A stretch of DNA of 64,000 bases from UBA2421 sp002343075. Its GTDB lineage: Bacteria; Planctomycetota; Phycisphaerae; Tepidisphaerales; Tepidisphaeraceae. Each line of letters opens with the position of its first letter. Position 1 is the first letter of the stretch. The notes beneath the pieces are model-generated. The model made no database searches and was not told the origin of the DNA. It saw only the letters and a list, made by a program, of their open reading frames with translations. The DNA lies in assembly GCA_937982565.1 (NCBI GenBank), contig CALJLN010000034.1, positions 62,001-126,000 of the forward strand. Reading direction: 5' to 3'. This document shows, piece after piece, positions 9,533 through 19,203 of the stretch. Position numbers and translations under genes: made by a program.

Positions 9533-10510
9533 ATGCAATATCGCAAGTTCGGCAGGCTCGGATGGAATGTTTCTGATATCGGCTTCGGTGCATGGGCCAT
9601 TGGCGGAGGGTGGGGACCTACGGACGACGCACAATCGTTGTCGGCGCTTGATCGGGCGCTCGACCTCGGATGCAACTTCATCGATACCGCACAAGGCTAC
9701 GGCGACGGCCGCAGCGAGCGGCTTATTGGCCAGACCCTGCGTGGCAAGAAGCGTGATAAGGTGTATGTCGCGACGAAGATCCCCCCAGCGGCGGGGCCTT
9801 GGCCGCCAAGCCCCTATTGCAGGATCGACCAGCGCTATTCCGAGTCATACCTCACCGACCGTGTTGAGCGAAGTCTCCGCGACCTCGGGACAGATTGCAT
9901 CGACCTTCTGCAGCTTCATACTTGGACCCGCGCCTGGAACAAAAACCCTGATGCGCTGAATATATTGCGAAAGTTTCAAAAACACGGAAAAATTCGCGGC
10001 ATCGGCATCAGCACCCCAGAAGATGATCAGGATGCGCTGGTGCAACTCATCCGTGAAGGCTGGCTGGACAGCGTGCAGGTGATCTACAACATTTTTGAGC
10101 AGCAACCACAGGGCGAGCTGTTTCCAGCGGCTAAGGAGCACGCCGTGGGTGTCATCGTGCGATGCGCGTTCGATGAGAGTGTGCTGGCTGGCAAGCTCAC
10201 GGAGGTGAGTACGTTTCCCGAAGGCGATTTCCGGCGCCGTTATTTTGCCGGCGATAGGTTGGAACGCGCTGTAAGGCGCGCCGCGGCCGTAAGGGAAACG
10301 ATTGGTGATCGTGAGCCAGACATGCCGACCGCGGCGCTGAAGTTCGCACTGAAGCCCGCTGCGGTCAGTACGGTGATTCCGGGCATTCGGAATGTCGCGC
10401 AAGCGGAAGCCAACTTTGCTGTAAGCGACTTGCCGGCCATGAGCGATTCGCTCGAGGCCGAATTGCGAAGCCACGCATGGCGGCGATACTTCTGGTATGC
10501 GGGGAAGTAG
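9533..10510 (+). CDS. aldo/keto reductase
   Basis: This is a 325-aa cytoplasmic NAD(P)H-dependent oxidoreductase of the aldo/keto reductase superfamily, the usual size. The catalytic tetrad is visible: Asp51 and Tyr56 (FIDTAQGYGDGRSE), Lys82 (VATKI) and His129 (LLQLH). The C-terminal 'STVIPGIRNVAQAEAN' segment matches the cofactor-binding end of the family. It starts only 15 bp after the stop of the upstream propeller gene, so the two may be co-transcribed. The next gene converges on it. The substrate cannot be read from sequence; a carbonyl made by the neighbouring sugar-dehydrogenase-like proteins is a guess. Confidence 0.9.
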   Translation: MQYRKFGRLGWNVSDIGFGAWAIGGGWGPTDDAQSLSALDRALDLGCNFIDTAQGYGDGRSERLIGQTLRGKKRDKVYVATKIPPAAGPWPPSPYCRIDQRYSESYLTDRVERSLRDLGTDCIDLLQLHTWTRAWNKNPDALNILRKFQKHGKIRGIGISTPEDDQDALVQLIREGWLDSVQVIYNIFEQQPQGELFPAAKEHAVGVIVRCAFDESVLAGKLTEVSTFPEGDFRRRYFAGDRLERAVRRAAAVRETIGDREPDMPTAALKFALKPAAVSTVIPGIRNVAQAEANFAVSDLPAMSDSLEAELRSHAWRRYFWYAGK

Positions 10511-10546
10511 ACCACTGAAGACGTAAAGCCGTCATCCGTTTCCATG

Positions 10547-12331
10547 CTACGGCCTGCCGACAACTTGAAGGAAAACACTTCGGCTCACGCCCTTCTCGTT
10601 GGGTCGAAGGAGGGTGATTTGCCGCCCGCCATATTCCGCAACATATAGGTTGCCGTTCGTCGGGTGTTGGACGATGTCGAGCGGGTCGCTGAATTGGGTA
10701 AACCCTTCGATGCCGGTGGTGGCTTCGACGATCGAGCCGTCGGCGCCCGGCGTGAGGACGATGATGTCTTTCCCGCCGCTGTAGCGGGTCACCAGGATCT
10801 TGCCGTTGAGTTTTCCACCGAAGGCATTCCCTTTGTATTCGGTTAGGCCGTTCGGGCTAACGCTATATCCGAAGTCGAATGCCGGCGGGGAGAAGTTGGC
10901 TTGAGGGTCGGTGCCGACGGGATAGGACTTGATTTCCTGCGGATCAACTTCGCGCGTGGGGTTGCCGCCCATTAGCACATACTCGTCGCGAATCGGATTT
11001 GGGTGGCCGTAGTACTTACCCTTTTCGAGCTTCAGAAGCAGGTCATGCGTAGTTTCCTTGATGTCGTAGATCGGCGGGACAATCGGCTTGCCCGCACGGG
11101 TGTTGCCAGGGGTGTTGCCTCCGGCAGCGGCGCCGTTGAGGCCGGTGTAGAGCTGGCCGTTGCTGTGCCAGAGAAGATCAAACCCGCTGCGCACACCGGT
11201 GGCGAAAATCGTCAGCGGAGCATCGGGAGCGCTGGGGTTATATGTCCCGCCGTCTTCGGTTTTGACATCGAGCGGCGTTTGCTTAATGAGCGCAGGGTCG
11301 AGGCGCAGCGTTGCTGCAGTAAGCAGGCGCTCGGGGCGGAAGTTCCACTTTTTATCGGGTTCACCGGTACTGGTGTTGCTTCCCTGACAGAAATAGAGTG
11401 CGCCATCGGGGCCGAATGCCATCTGGAAGTTCAGATGGTCTTTGTATGCCCGCGGCAGATTGACGACCACATCCTGGTAGCTCGACAGCGACGGCCCGCT
11501 GAGCACGCTGATTTTGCTCGTCCAATCCTCGGCCCCCTCGATGCGACCTTCGTTGAAGGCCATTTGCCCGTGGCCCACCCACAGGATTGGATCGCTTGCA
11601 GTGCTTTTCGGGTCAAACGTGATGCCGGTGATAATCCGTGGGCCTTTGGCTGCAGCCTGAAGCGTGTTGATGGTTTGCGGGTTCGTGAGCGCGCCGTCGT
11701 CGGCGACTTCATAGCTGAAGATGCGACCGTCAAAGGTGCCCGCATAAAGTCGCCCGTCCGGGCCAAACGCCAGCCCGGTGTATGCGCTTGGCACGTCGCG
11801 GCCGGGCATCATCACCTGCGTCGCGGGCATCTGCACCTTTTCAAAGGCAACCGGATAGCTCTCGGTTCGTGCGCCGGCGGCGGTGGTGAAACTGAACTTA
11901 AACGGACGAAACGATGATCCCTGGGTATCGCGCAGCTTGGAAGTGACCTCGAAGATGTATCGCGTCTGTGGCAGGAGCAGCTCGATCGGCTGAAGCACGA
12001 TGGCATCGCCCGCCCCGCTGGTGTTGAGCCGGGCCTTGACCGGAAGCATGGTGTCGGCCTTCAGCAGTCGCACGCTCGACTCGGTCATTGTGGCGACATC
12101 GATGCCAGCCCCCGTGTTTGGCAGGCTGATGTCGCAGGAGATAAACGCGTTGGGCATCACACCCGCCTCCCCGGCGCCGGGGCGACTGAAGGTGACCGCG
12201 GGGCGCGCACCTTCGGCGCTGGCGTGGGCTACCTCGCGCTGCCCGAACTTTTGCGCTGCTTTGAATACGAGCACCGACGAAACCGCAATGGTGGCAACCG
12301 CGACCACGGCGACGAGGTAGTTGGTTTTCAC
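10547..12331 (-). CDS. membrane-anchored PQQ-type sugar dehydrogenase-like protein
   Basis: I place the start at a GTG (12331) giving M-K-T-N-Y-L because GGGAGAAG lies just upstream. An ATG at 12361 would add ten residues and has no ribosome binding site. The product is 594 aa. An N-terminal hydrophobic segment (about residues 5-22, LVAVVAVATIAVSSVLVF) is a signal anchor. An SbsA/Big_5-like Ig domain follows (about 45-140, ending FKFSFTTA), then a beta-propeller of the glucose/sorbosone dehydrogenase type (about 165-585; GLAFGPDGRLYAG, MAFGPDGALYF, YVAEYGGRQITLL). Unlike the two propeller genes upstream it has no LEPR motif. It converges on the aldo/keto reductase gene with a 36-bp gap. Periplasmic or outer-face localisation is likely. 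Confidence 0.82.
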   Translation of the reverse strand: MKTNYLVAVVAVATIAVSSVLVFKAAQKFGQREVAHASAEGARPAVTFSRPGAGEAGVMPNAFISCDISLPNTGAGIDVATMTESSVRLLKADTMLPVKARLNTSGAGDAIVLQPIELLLPQTRYIFEVTSKLRDTQGSSFRPFKFSFTTAAGARTESYPVAFEKVQMPATQVMMPGRDVPSAYTGLAFGPDGRLYAGTFDGRIFSYEVADDGALTNPQTINTLQAAAKGPRIITGITFDPKSTASDPILWVGHGQMAFNEGRIEGAEDWTSKISVLSGPSLSSYQDVVVNLPRAYKDHLNFQMAFGPDGALYFCQGSNTSTGEPDKKWNFRPERLLTAATLRLDPALIKQTPLDVKTEDGGTYNPSAPDAPLTIFATGVRSGFDLLWHSNGQLYTGLNGAAAGGNTPGNTRAGKPIVPPIYDIKETTHDLLLKLEKGKYYGHPNPIRDEYVLMGGNPTREVDPQEIKSYPVGTDPQANFSPPAFDFGYSVSPNGLTEYKGNAFGGKLNGKILVTRYSGGKDIIVLTPGADGSIVEATTGIEGFTQFSDPLDIVQHPTNGNLYVAEYGGRQITLLRPNEKGVSRSVFLQVVGRP

Positions 12332-12433
12332 AGGCACTTCTCCCATACGATTGTAGGCCATAGTAGTCGTATCGGATGTCAGATCGGTGCGGTTTATTAC
12401 GTTGTGGCAATTCGATTGATGACCGGCATGCGG

Positions 12434-15400
12434 TTATCGGGCCAAAGGGGTCGGTGCCGGATGCAGCACATGTGCCGCCGAGGCCCGCCGGCAAAGAGTG
12501 CACAGCGCCGCGGTCGATTTTGAGATGGTTTCAAGGTCGGCTTGCTGGTTTATCTGTGTCTCGAGGTCGCGCGATGCGTCGCTGATGGGCGTAAAGCCGT
12601 AGCCCCCGCCCGAGCCTTTGAGCTGATGTGCGATGGTTCCCAGCGTCTTCAGATCCCCCGCGGCGAGACTGGCCTCCAACCTCGTAGCGTGCCCTCGGAG
12701 GTTGCCGGCGTATTCAGCGATGATTTCCTTCATTTCCGAATCGTCAGCAAGCGTGCTCAGAAGCGGCGGTTCGTTAACGGGCGCTTGCACACGACCGTTA
12801 ATAAGCCTTGCGGCGAGGCGGACCAGCGCGTCGCGCTTGACCGGCTTGACCATGTACTCGTCGCAGCCGGCGTTCAGGCACTTTTCTCGATCGCTGGCCA
12901 TCGCGTGTGCGGTGACGGCGATGATCGGCACGGAACATCCCAATTCGCGAAGCCGTCGGGCCGCGTCATAGCCGTCTATCTCCGGCATCTGCATGTCCAT
13001 TAAGATGAGTCGAAACTCGCGGCCGGCCACCGCCGCGTCGATGGCCTTGCGGCCGTTCTCGACCGAGAGAACCGTTGCGCCCGCCCTCTCAAGAAAGCGA
13101 GAAATCAGTCGCCGGTTATCCTCTCCGTCTTCTGCGATCAGCACATGAGCGCCCTGCAATGGCGTCGTCGAAGGCGCTGAGGCGTGTGGTGGCGGCGCGG
13201 CGAGCGGCTGATTGGCTGCTCGCGTGGCCGTTTCGATTGCGGGGACGCTGAAGCGAAACGTCGAGCCATTTCCGGGGATAGATTGTACTTCAATGGTTCC
13301 GCCAAGCATCGTGACTAATGATTTGGAGATGTGCAGCCCCAGTCCGGTACCGCCGAAGCGCCGAGTGGTCGAAGTGTCAGCTTGCGTAAATGGTTGAAAC
13401 AGGCGGGAAACTTGGTCGGTTGTGAGGCCGATTCCCGTGTCGGTCACCGTGATTGCCAGACCTTTGCGCTTATCCCCGTGCTCGACTGAAGCGGTGACCG
13501 ATACCGTGCCTCGGTGAGTAAACTTGATCGCATTACTGAGCAGGTTAAAGAGAATCTGCCGCAGCTTGGTGGGGTCGGTGATAATCGCGGCGGGCACGTC
13601 GGGTTCAACCTGCCACGACATGCCCAACCCCTTCGCATCCGCCTGGGCGCGCAGCGACTCGGCCACATCGCGAATGACGTCCGCGGGGTTGGTGGAGACA
13701 TGTTCAACGGGCATCTGTCCGGCTTCAATCTTGCTGAGATCGAGGATGTCGTTGATTACGCTGAGCAAGTGCTCGCCATTCCGGGCGATTGCTTCGAGGG
13801 CGTCGGCTTCATCGGCGCGCGAGATGGCGGCGTCGCGCAGCAATTCGGTGTTGCCCAGGATTGCAGACATGGGCGTGCGGATTTCATGGCTCATGTTGGC
13901 CAGGAACTCACTTTTCGCGCGCGCGCCCGCCTCAGCGGCATCTTTGGCGGCGGCGAGTTCGGCCGTGCGGCTGGCTACCAGGGATTCGACGCGCGCCGTT
14001 CGGCCCGTAAGCACGAGCAAGACCCCGCCCATCAAGCTCGTCATGAGCAGTCCTCCGGCAAGCACGGTATAGGCCGACCAGTTCCTGAGCGACGCGAAGT
14101 GTTCGCGCGTCGGCTGTGCCAGAAGGAGCCAGCGGCGGCCGGAGAACTTGATCTCGCGGTGAAATCCTGGAATTCCAGGGGGTACCGGTTGCGTCCCGCT
14201 GACCGAAAAGGACCGGCCTGAATCCGCATCGACGATCGAGATTGCGGAGCCAACCAGACTTTCAGGTCGGACCGCAAGTTCGATGACGCGTGCGAGGGTT
14301 ATCGCGGCAACCGAATACCCGATCACATTTTCGCGCCGCTGCTCGACAGTCTCGTTAATCGTCTGCTTTCGGTAGACAGGTGCGAATACCAGCAGGCCAT
14401 CCTCCCTGCGGTTTTCCTGCACAAGCTGGACAAAATCTGAAGCCGACACTTCCCCGGTGTCTCGCGCGCGGTTCATTGCGTCGACGCGGGCCGGATGCCA
14501 TGCCACATTCAAGCCGAGCACCCCCCGATTTCCCGCGCGCGGTTCCAGAAACCGCACGACGCTGTACGACGCTCTCCGGGGTGCCGCAACAAGAGTGTCG
14601 TCTGGTCCCGGTTCGAGAATGGTAAGCGGACCTTCCCCGGGCGCGCCCGCGGTGGCTTCGAAGTGCCGCCGGTCGTCGTCGGCCACTTCTTCATTCCACC
14701 CGAGGGCGCGCAGTCCGGGGTGTCGTTGCAGTATGGGGTTGACGAATGTCCGGAATTCACTTGCGCTGACAGATTCCGAGCTGTTAACGAGTGCAGCGAT
14801 CGCATAGACAGACTCGACATGTGCATCGAGCGCGCGGGTGAGATCGTGGGCGATCAGGCCTGCTTGCTCATCCAGCTTCTGTTCGATCTGAATCCGTTCC
14901 AGTCGGCTGCCGTAGATGAAGACCACAACTGTGACCGCAAGCAATGCCACAAGTGGCAGCCCGACGGTGACCAACCTTCGGCTCCACAGCGGTCGCGGGT
15001 GGGCGAACAGTATGAACATCAGTGGGAGAAACGTGAGAACACCAATGGTGTCACCCACCCACCAGGTGAAACAAGCCAGGGGCGCTGCGGCACCGGTGAT
15101 GATGCCCGCGGAGAAGAGGACACCGACGCCCAGTGTGGCAGCGATTACACATGAAACAGGCCCGCCGACGAGCCACGCTCGGAGGATGTTGCTCTCACTC
15201 GTCATCTCCAGGGCTGGACCGTTGATTTTTCGGATCAGGGTCGCACCGGTCACTGCCTGAAAGAGCGCCGCGAGGCTGACGCATGCGGCAATGGGGAGGA
15301 TAGTCGCCCACCCATGCGGGGTGTCGCTGCGGACGATGCTCCAGCCATTGGCGACGATTGCCCCAGCGAAGATCCCCGGCCACGCGCAGCGACCCCACAG

Positions 15401-15775
15401 CAGCGCCGCTGCCAGCGCAATCCCCGCCGGGGGCCAGATGGCAGTGGCATACGTTGGAGGAATCGCGAGCAAGTTCGCGAGGTAGCCCAAGCCCGCGTAC
15501 GCAGTCGCCACGCCGACCGTGCATCCTGCCGCGCGGGCGAAACTCCAATTCGGCTTGTTTAGCGTTACGCGCAAGCTATTTCTTACCAAGGAAAATCGAG
15601 AGCTGTCGTTGCGGCGGCCGCTTTTTCGCGCCTTTCCGGCTACCGCACCTTGAATTACCAGCGAAGCGCGCGACAATACACTTTGACCACCTCCGCATGT
15701 CGCCAAGCCGCGTGACGGCCGTCTGACTGCGAGGGTGAAACTTTTTATCATCGGTTGATGGATCGGCCGATGCAA
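12434..15775 (-). CDS. hybrid sensor histidine kinase, MASE1-CHASE-HisKA-HATPase-REC-Hpt
   Basis: A complete phosphorelay in one polypeptide. MASE1-like multi-pass membrane domain at about residues 75-290; CHASE-type extracellular sensor at about 300-550; a further membrane segment at about 568-590; HisKA with the phospho-His in ANMSHEIRTP (His630); HATPase with NAIKFTHRG and a glycine-rich GTGLGL; receiver at about 880-1000 (LIAEDGEDN, LMDMQMP, MVKPVK); Hpt at about 1020-1100 with AHQLKGSGGGYG. The N-terminus is uncertain: the first 60 residues are Arg/Ser-rich and domain-free, so a TTG at 15592 or 15574 may be the true start. No output regulator gene is adjacent, so the phosphoryl acceptor is encoded elsewhere. 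Confidence 0.85.
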   Translation of the reverse strand: MHRPIHQPMIKSFTLAVRRPSRGLATCGGGQSVLSRASLVIQGAVAGKARKSGRRNDSSRFSLVRNSLRVTLNKPNWSFARAAGCTVGVATAYAGLGYLANLLAIPPTYATAIWPPAGIALAAALLWGRCAWPGIFAGAIVANGWSIVRSDTPHGWATILPIAACVSLAALFQAVTGATLIRKINGPALEMTSESNILRAWLVGGPVSCVIAATLGVGVLFSAGIITGAAAPLACFTWWVGDTIGVLTFLPLMFILFAHPRPLWSRRLVTVGLPLVALLAVTVVVFIYGSRLERIQIEQKLDEQAGLIAHDLTRALDAHVESVYAIAALVNSSESVSASEFRTFVNPILQRHPGLRALGWNEEVADDDRRHFEATAGAPGEGPLTILEPGPDDTLVAAPRRASYSVVRFLEPRAGNRGVLGLNVAWHPARVDAMNRARDTGEVSASDFVQLVQENRREDGLLVFAPVYRKQTINETVEQRRENVIGYSVAAITLARVIELAVRPESLVGSAISIVDADSGRSFSVSGTQPVPPGIPGFHREIKFSGRRWLLLAQPTREHFASLRNWSAYTVLAGGLLMTSLMGGVLLVLTGRTARVESLVASRTAELAAAKDAAEAGARAKSEFLANMSHEIRTPMSAILGNTELLRDAAISRADEADALEAIARNGEHLLSVINDILDLSKIEAGQMPVEHVSTNPADVIRDVAESLRAQADAKGLGMSWQVEPDVPAAIITDPTKLRQILFNLLSNAIKFTHRGTVSVTASVEHGDKRKGLAITVTDTGIGLTTDQVSRLFQPFTQADTSTTRRFGGTGLGLHISKSLVTMLGGTIEVQSIPGNGSTFRFSVPAIETATRAANQPLAAPPPHASAPSTTPLQGAHVLIAEDGEDNRRLISRFLERAGATVLSVENGRKAIDAAVAGREFRLILMDMQMPEIDGYDAARRLRELGCSVPIIAVTAHAMASDREKCLNAGCDEYMVKPVKRDALVRLAARLINGRVQAPVNEPPLLSTLADDSEMKEIIAEYAGNLRGHATRLEASLAAGDLKTLGTIAHQLKGSGGGYGFTPISDASRDLETQINQQADLETISKSTAALCTLCRRASAAHVLHPAPTPLAR

Positions 15776-15894
15776 CCCAAATCAGGTCGCAGGGGCAGCT
15801 TCTGCGATTTTCGGCCCTCCGGGTGAGGTTAAAGCCCGATGGGTGCAAATGGTGATTTGGAGCGTTGTTACGCAGTCTCAAGGACGAGCAAATC

Positions 15895-17232
15895 ATGGAT
15901 TCCTTCCTCATCCGCGGCGGCAGTCGCCTTAAAGGTCGTATTGAAATCTCAGGCTCCAAGAATTCGGCCCTGCCGATCATGGCAGCATGCTTGATGGCCG
16001 AGGGGCGCACCACGCTGAAAGGCGTGCCTCGTCTGAGTGACATTGACAGCATGAACAAGCTCCTTGGCGAGCTGGGCTGTCACATCTTCAGGCACGAGCC
16101 TGGCACGCTCACATCCGGCGGGATGGGGCCGAGCCTCAACGGCCCCCTCGATATCACCGTTACCGATGAACACAACTGCGAAGCCCGGTATGACATCGTA
16201 AAGACAATGCGGGCAAGCATTTGCGTACTTGGGCCGCTGCTCGCCAAGCGCAAGCGCGCGGTCGTGAGTATACCCGGCGGGTGTGCCATCGGCGATCGCC
16301 CCGTGGATCTTCATGTCCGTGGGCTGCAAAAGCTCGGCGCGACGTTTCACACCGAAGGCGGGAACATCGTCGGTGAGGTCAATGGCAGGCTGAAAGGCTG
16401 CCGTATGTACCTCGGCGGGGCGCAAGGCCCGACCGTGCTCGGCACCATCAATGTCATGTCCGCAGCCGCGCTGGCTGAAGGCGAGACAACCATCGTCGGT
16501 GCCGCGTGTGAGCCGGAAGTGAGTGATTGCGCTAACATGCTCAATAAAATGGGCGCGAAAATCACCGGCCACGGCACTCCGGAGATCAGGATCGAGGGCG
16601 TCGAGAGGCTTGTTGGGGTCGAACACAGGGTCATTCCCGATCGCATCGAAACCGGCACGTTCATCATGGCCGCCGCCATCACCAACGGCGAGCTTGAATT
16701 GAAGCATTGCAACCTCGACCACCTGCTTGCAGTCGAAGATCGTCTGCAGGAAGTGGGCGTGAAGATTACGCGTGAGAACGGCACTATTTACGTCAGCAGC
16801 AGCCGTCGACTGCAGCCGATTGAGATGACAACGCAGCCCTATCCGGGCTTCCCCACCGATCTTCAGGCACAGCTAATGGCCTTGCTGTGCCTTGCTGACG
16901 GGATCAGTGTCATCACGGAACGCATTTTCCCCGACCGGTTTCTGCATGTAGGCGAGCTGAACCGCATGGGCGCACGGATTCGCAAGGAAGGCCCCACCGC
17001 GATCATCCAAGGCGTGAAAGAGTTGAACGGCGCGCCGGTGATGGCCAGCGACTTGCGCGCCAGCGCCGCACTGGTGATGGCGGCGATGGTCGCCAAGGGA
17101 ACGACGCGAATCGACCGCGTATATCACATCGATCGCGGCTATGAGAAAATCGAGCAGAAGCTCATGAGCGTCGGTGCCGATATCGAACGCGTCAGCGAAA
17201 CAGGCCGCACCAGCGTGACAGTCGCGGCGTAA
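15895..17232 (+). CDS. murA: UDP-N-acetylglucosamine 1-carboxyvinyltransferase
   Basis: MurA transfers enolpyruvate from PEP to UDP-GlcNAc, the first committed step of peptidoglycan synthesis, in the cytoplasm. The ATG at 15895 is chosen because AAGGA lies about ten bases upstream and M-D-S-F-L-I-R-G-G matches the family N-terminus; the product is 445 aa. Lys22-Asn23 in GSKNSALP and the catalytic Cys130 in PGGCAIGDRP (equivalent to E. coli Cys115, so the enzyme is expected to be fosfomycin-sensitive) are present, as is the PGFPTDLQAQ loop. Planctomycetes were long thought to lack peptidoglycan, but later work found it, so an intact murA fits. It is divergent from the hybrid kinase gene. Confidence 0.97.
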   Translation: MDSFLIRGGSRLKGRIEISGSKNSALPIMAACLMAEGRTTLKGVPRLSDIDSMNKLLGELGCHIFRHEPGTLTSGGMGPSLNGPLDITVTDEHNCEARYDIVKTMRASICVLGPLLAKRKRAVVSIPGGCAIGDRPVDLHVRGLQKLGATFHTEGGNIVGEVNGRLKGCRMYLGGAQGPTVLGTINVMSAAALAEGETTIVGAACEPEVSDCANMLNKMGAKITGHGTPEIRIEGVERLVGVEHRVIPDRIETGTFIMAAAITNGELELKHCNLDHLLAVEDRLQEVGVKITRENGTIYVSSSRRLQPIEMTTQPYPGFPTDLQAQLMALLCLADGISVITERIFPDRFLHVGELNRMGARIRKEGPTAIIQGVKELNGAPVMASDLRASAALVMAAMVAKGTTRIDRVYHIDRGYEKIEQKLMSVGADIERVSETGRTSVTVAA

Positions 17233-17523
17233 CTACATCCCCAGGCCGCAAAGCCAGCAAAGTAACCACAGCCATCAGCCTCACCGACCCATCGGGGGCG
17301 GTGGGGACATGCTCAGGCACGCCCATCCCGCCATGCTCCGATAACCTCCTTCAATCGATTGGAACACGGGTAAAGGCTCCCCTCCGACTCATTTTACTTC
17401 ACTCGCAAACTGATATCTCCGACAAAATCAGCAGGTCGGAACTAAAACACGAAGGAGCTCCCGGCGTGCACGATTGCGTGCCGACGCCCATTCTGCCCGG
17501 CAGTGCCGGTCAAGTGAGTCGAA

Positions 17524-19203
17524 ATGCTGATTCTAGAACAAGTTATAGCCTATCGAATTGACTCGATCGTCTTTTGCGCGGCCCTCACCCTGGCTGTGAT
17601 CGCAGTGTCTCGTTCTCTGCGAAAGAGACATGGCGCGGGGTTGCCGCCATCCTCCAGCTTGTTGCTCGGAATACTGATTGTGGCGGGCTTCATCATGCCT
17701 GAAGTGGCCGGCGAGCGAGAACGCGCCCGCTTGCAGAAGATGCTCGACGGTATCGCCCCGACTTACGCGCAGGAATTGGAATTGCTCGGGCACAGCCGTC
17801 TCACGCTCGATACGCCGGCGGACGATCCGGATTATCTCAAGATGATCGAAAGCCAAAAGCGGTGGTTGGCGGTCAACCCGAATGTCTGCGACATCTATAC
17901 CTACCGAAAGTCGCCCGACGGCGGGATCATGCTTATGGTCGACTCGGAAACCGACTACGACCGCAACGGAGTCATCGACGAAGACCGGGAAGCGCGGACA
18001 GACCTCGGCGAAATCTATCCTGATGCCACCGAAGCGATGCTTCTTGCGTTGGATGGCAAGGCGAACTTTGATCCCGTGCCTTACACCGACAGGTGGGGCA
18101 CCTGGGTAAGTGCAAGCGTCCCGCTGAGAGACTCCAGCGGACAGGTGGAAGGTGCCGTAGGGGTCGATTTCAACGCCAGTACATGGCTTGCCGCGATTGC
18201 TGGAAACCGTGGCGCGGCATTGTCGCTGGTGGTGATCGTTGGGACCACGCTGCTTTCTACCGGCGTTGTCGTGGTCGTCACCAAATCGGAGTTGGCCAAG
18301 CGTGAAGCGCTGGAAAATGAGCGATCAAAGTTGCAGGATCAGCTTCTGCTGGCATCACGAAAGGCCGGGCAGGCTGAGATCGCCACGGATGTACTGCACA
18401 ATGTTGGCAACGTGCTCAACAGTGTGAACGTCTCGGCGCGCATGATCAATGACTGCGTGCGAGCCTCGCGCTTGCCCAGCCTGGGCAAGCTGGCGGGCTT
18501 GATCGAGCAGGAGAAGGCACGATTGGGCGAATTTGTCACCAGCGATTCGCGAGGCAGGTGCCTACCCGAGTTTCTCAGTCAATTGCACGCAAAGCTCAAC
18601 GAGGATCAATCTGCGATTCAGAAGGAAGTCGACCAACTGGTCGTCGGAATTGAACACATCAAGGAAGTTGTTCGTATGCAGCAAAGCTCGGCGTCGGCTT
18701 CCACGATGTATCTGCCGACCGAACCGACTGCGGTTGTGGAAGATGCGCTGAAAATGAACCTCGTTTCCATGGAGCGTCATCAGGTTCACCTGCATCGAGA
18801 GTATGAACCCGGACTATCCGCGGTGCCGATGGATAAGCACAAGATCCTGCAGATCCTGGTCAACCTGATCAGCAACGCAAAGAAGGCAACCTGCCATCCT
18901 GACGTCGCTGAGCGGCATGTAACGCTGCGGGTTCGACGCGTTAATCGCGGCGATGCCATTGAATTTGAAGTCCAAGACAATGGCGTCGGCATCGCGCCAG
19001 ACGCGTTGGCCAAGCTCTTTCGGCACGGATACACCACGTTTGAGGGGGGCCACGGCTTCGGCCTTCACAGCGGGGCCAATGCGGCGGGCGAAATGCGCGG
19101 TTCACTCACCGCTCGGAGCGACGGACCGGGCACCGGCGCGACCTTTACACTCACGATTCCCGTCCAGCAGACCCAGGGTGCGGCTCGCAAGGAGGCAGCG
19201 TGA
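17524..19203 (+). CDS. membrane sensor histidine kinase with Cache-like sensor
   Basis: 559 aa. Two hydrophobic segments (about 12-30 and 44-60) precede an extracytoplasmic Cache-like sensor (about 60-225; ends in SGQVEGAVGVDF), then a membrane helix (about 228-250) and a coiled coil. The phospho-His lies in EIATDVLHNVGNVLNSV (about residue 290), a non-HisKA H-box variant. The HATPase has LVNLISNAKKA, DNGVGI and HGFGLHSGANAA. The sensor contains DYDRNGVIDED, which resembles an EF-hand calcium loop. The last codons overlap the next gene's GTG by four bases, so this kinase and the GGDEF-EAL regulator form one translationally coupled unit. The 291 bp between murA and this gene contain nothing I can name. 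Confidence 0.9.
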   Translation: MLILEQVIAYRIDSIVFCAALTLAVIAVSRSLRKRHGAGLPPSSSLLLGILIVAGFIMPEVAGERERARLQKMLDGIAPTYAQELELLGHSRLTLDTPADDPDYLKMIESQKRWLAVNPNVCDIYTYRKSPDGGIMLMVDSETDYDRNGVIDEDREARTDLGEIYPDATEAMLLALDGKANFDPVPYTDRWGTWVSASVPLRDSSGQVEGAVGVDFNASTWLAAIAGNRGAALSLVVIVGTTLLSTGVVVVVTKSELAKREALENERSKLQDQLLLASRKAGQAEIATDVLHNVGNVLNSVNVSARMINDCVRASRLPSLGKLAGLIEQEKARLGEFVTSDSRGRCLPEFLSQLHAKLNEDQSAIQKEVDQLVVGIEHIKEVVRMQQSSASASTMYLPTEPTAVVEDALKMNLVSMERHQVHLHREYEPGLSAVPMDKHKILQILVNLISNAKKATCHPDVAERHVTLRVRRVNRGDAIEFEVQDNGVGIAPDALAKLFRHGYTTFEGGHGFGLHSGANAAGEMRGSLTARSDGPGTGATFTLTIPVQQTQGAARKEAA

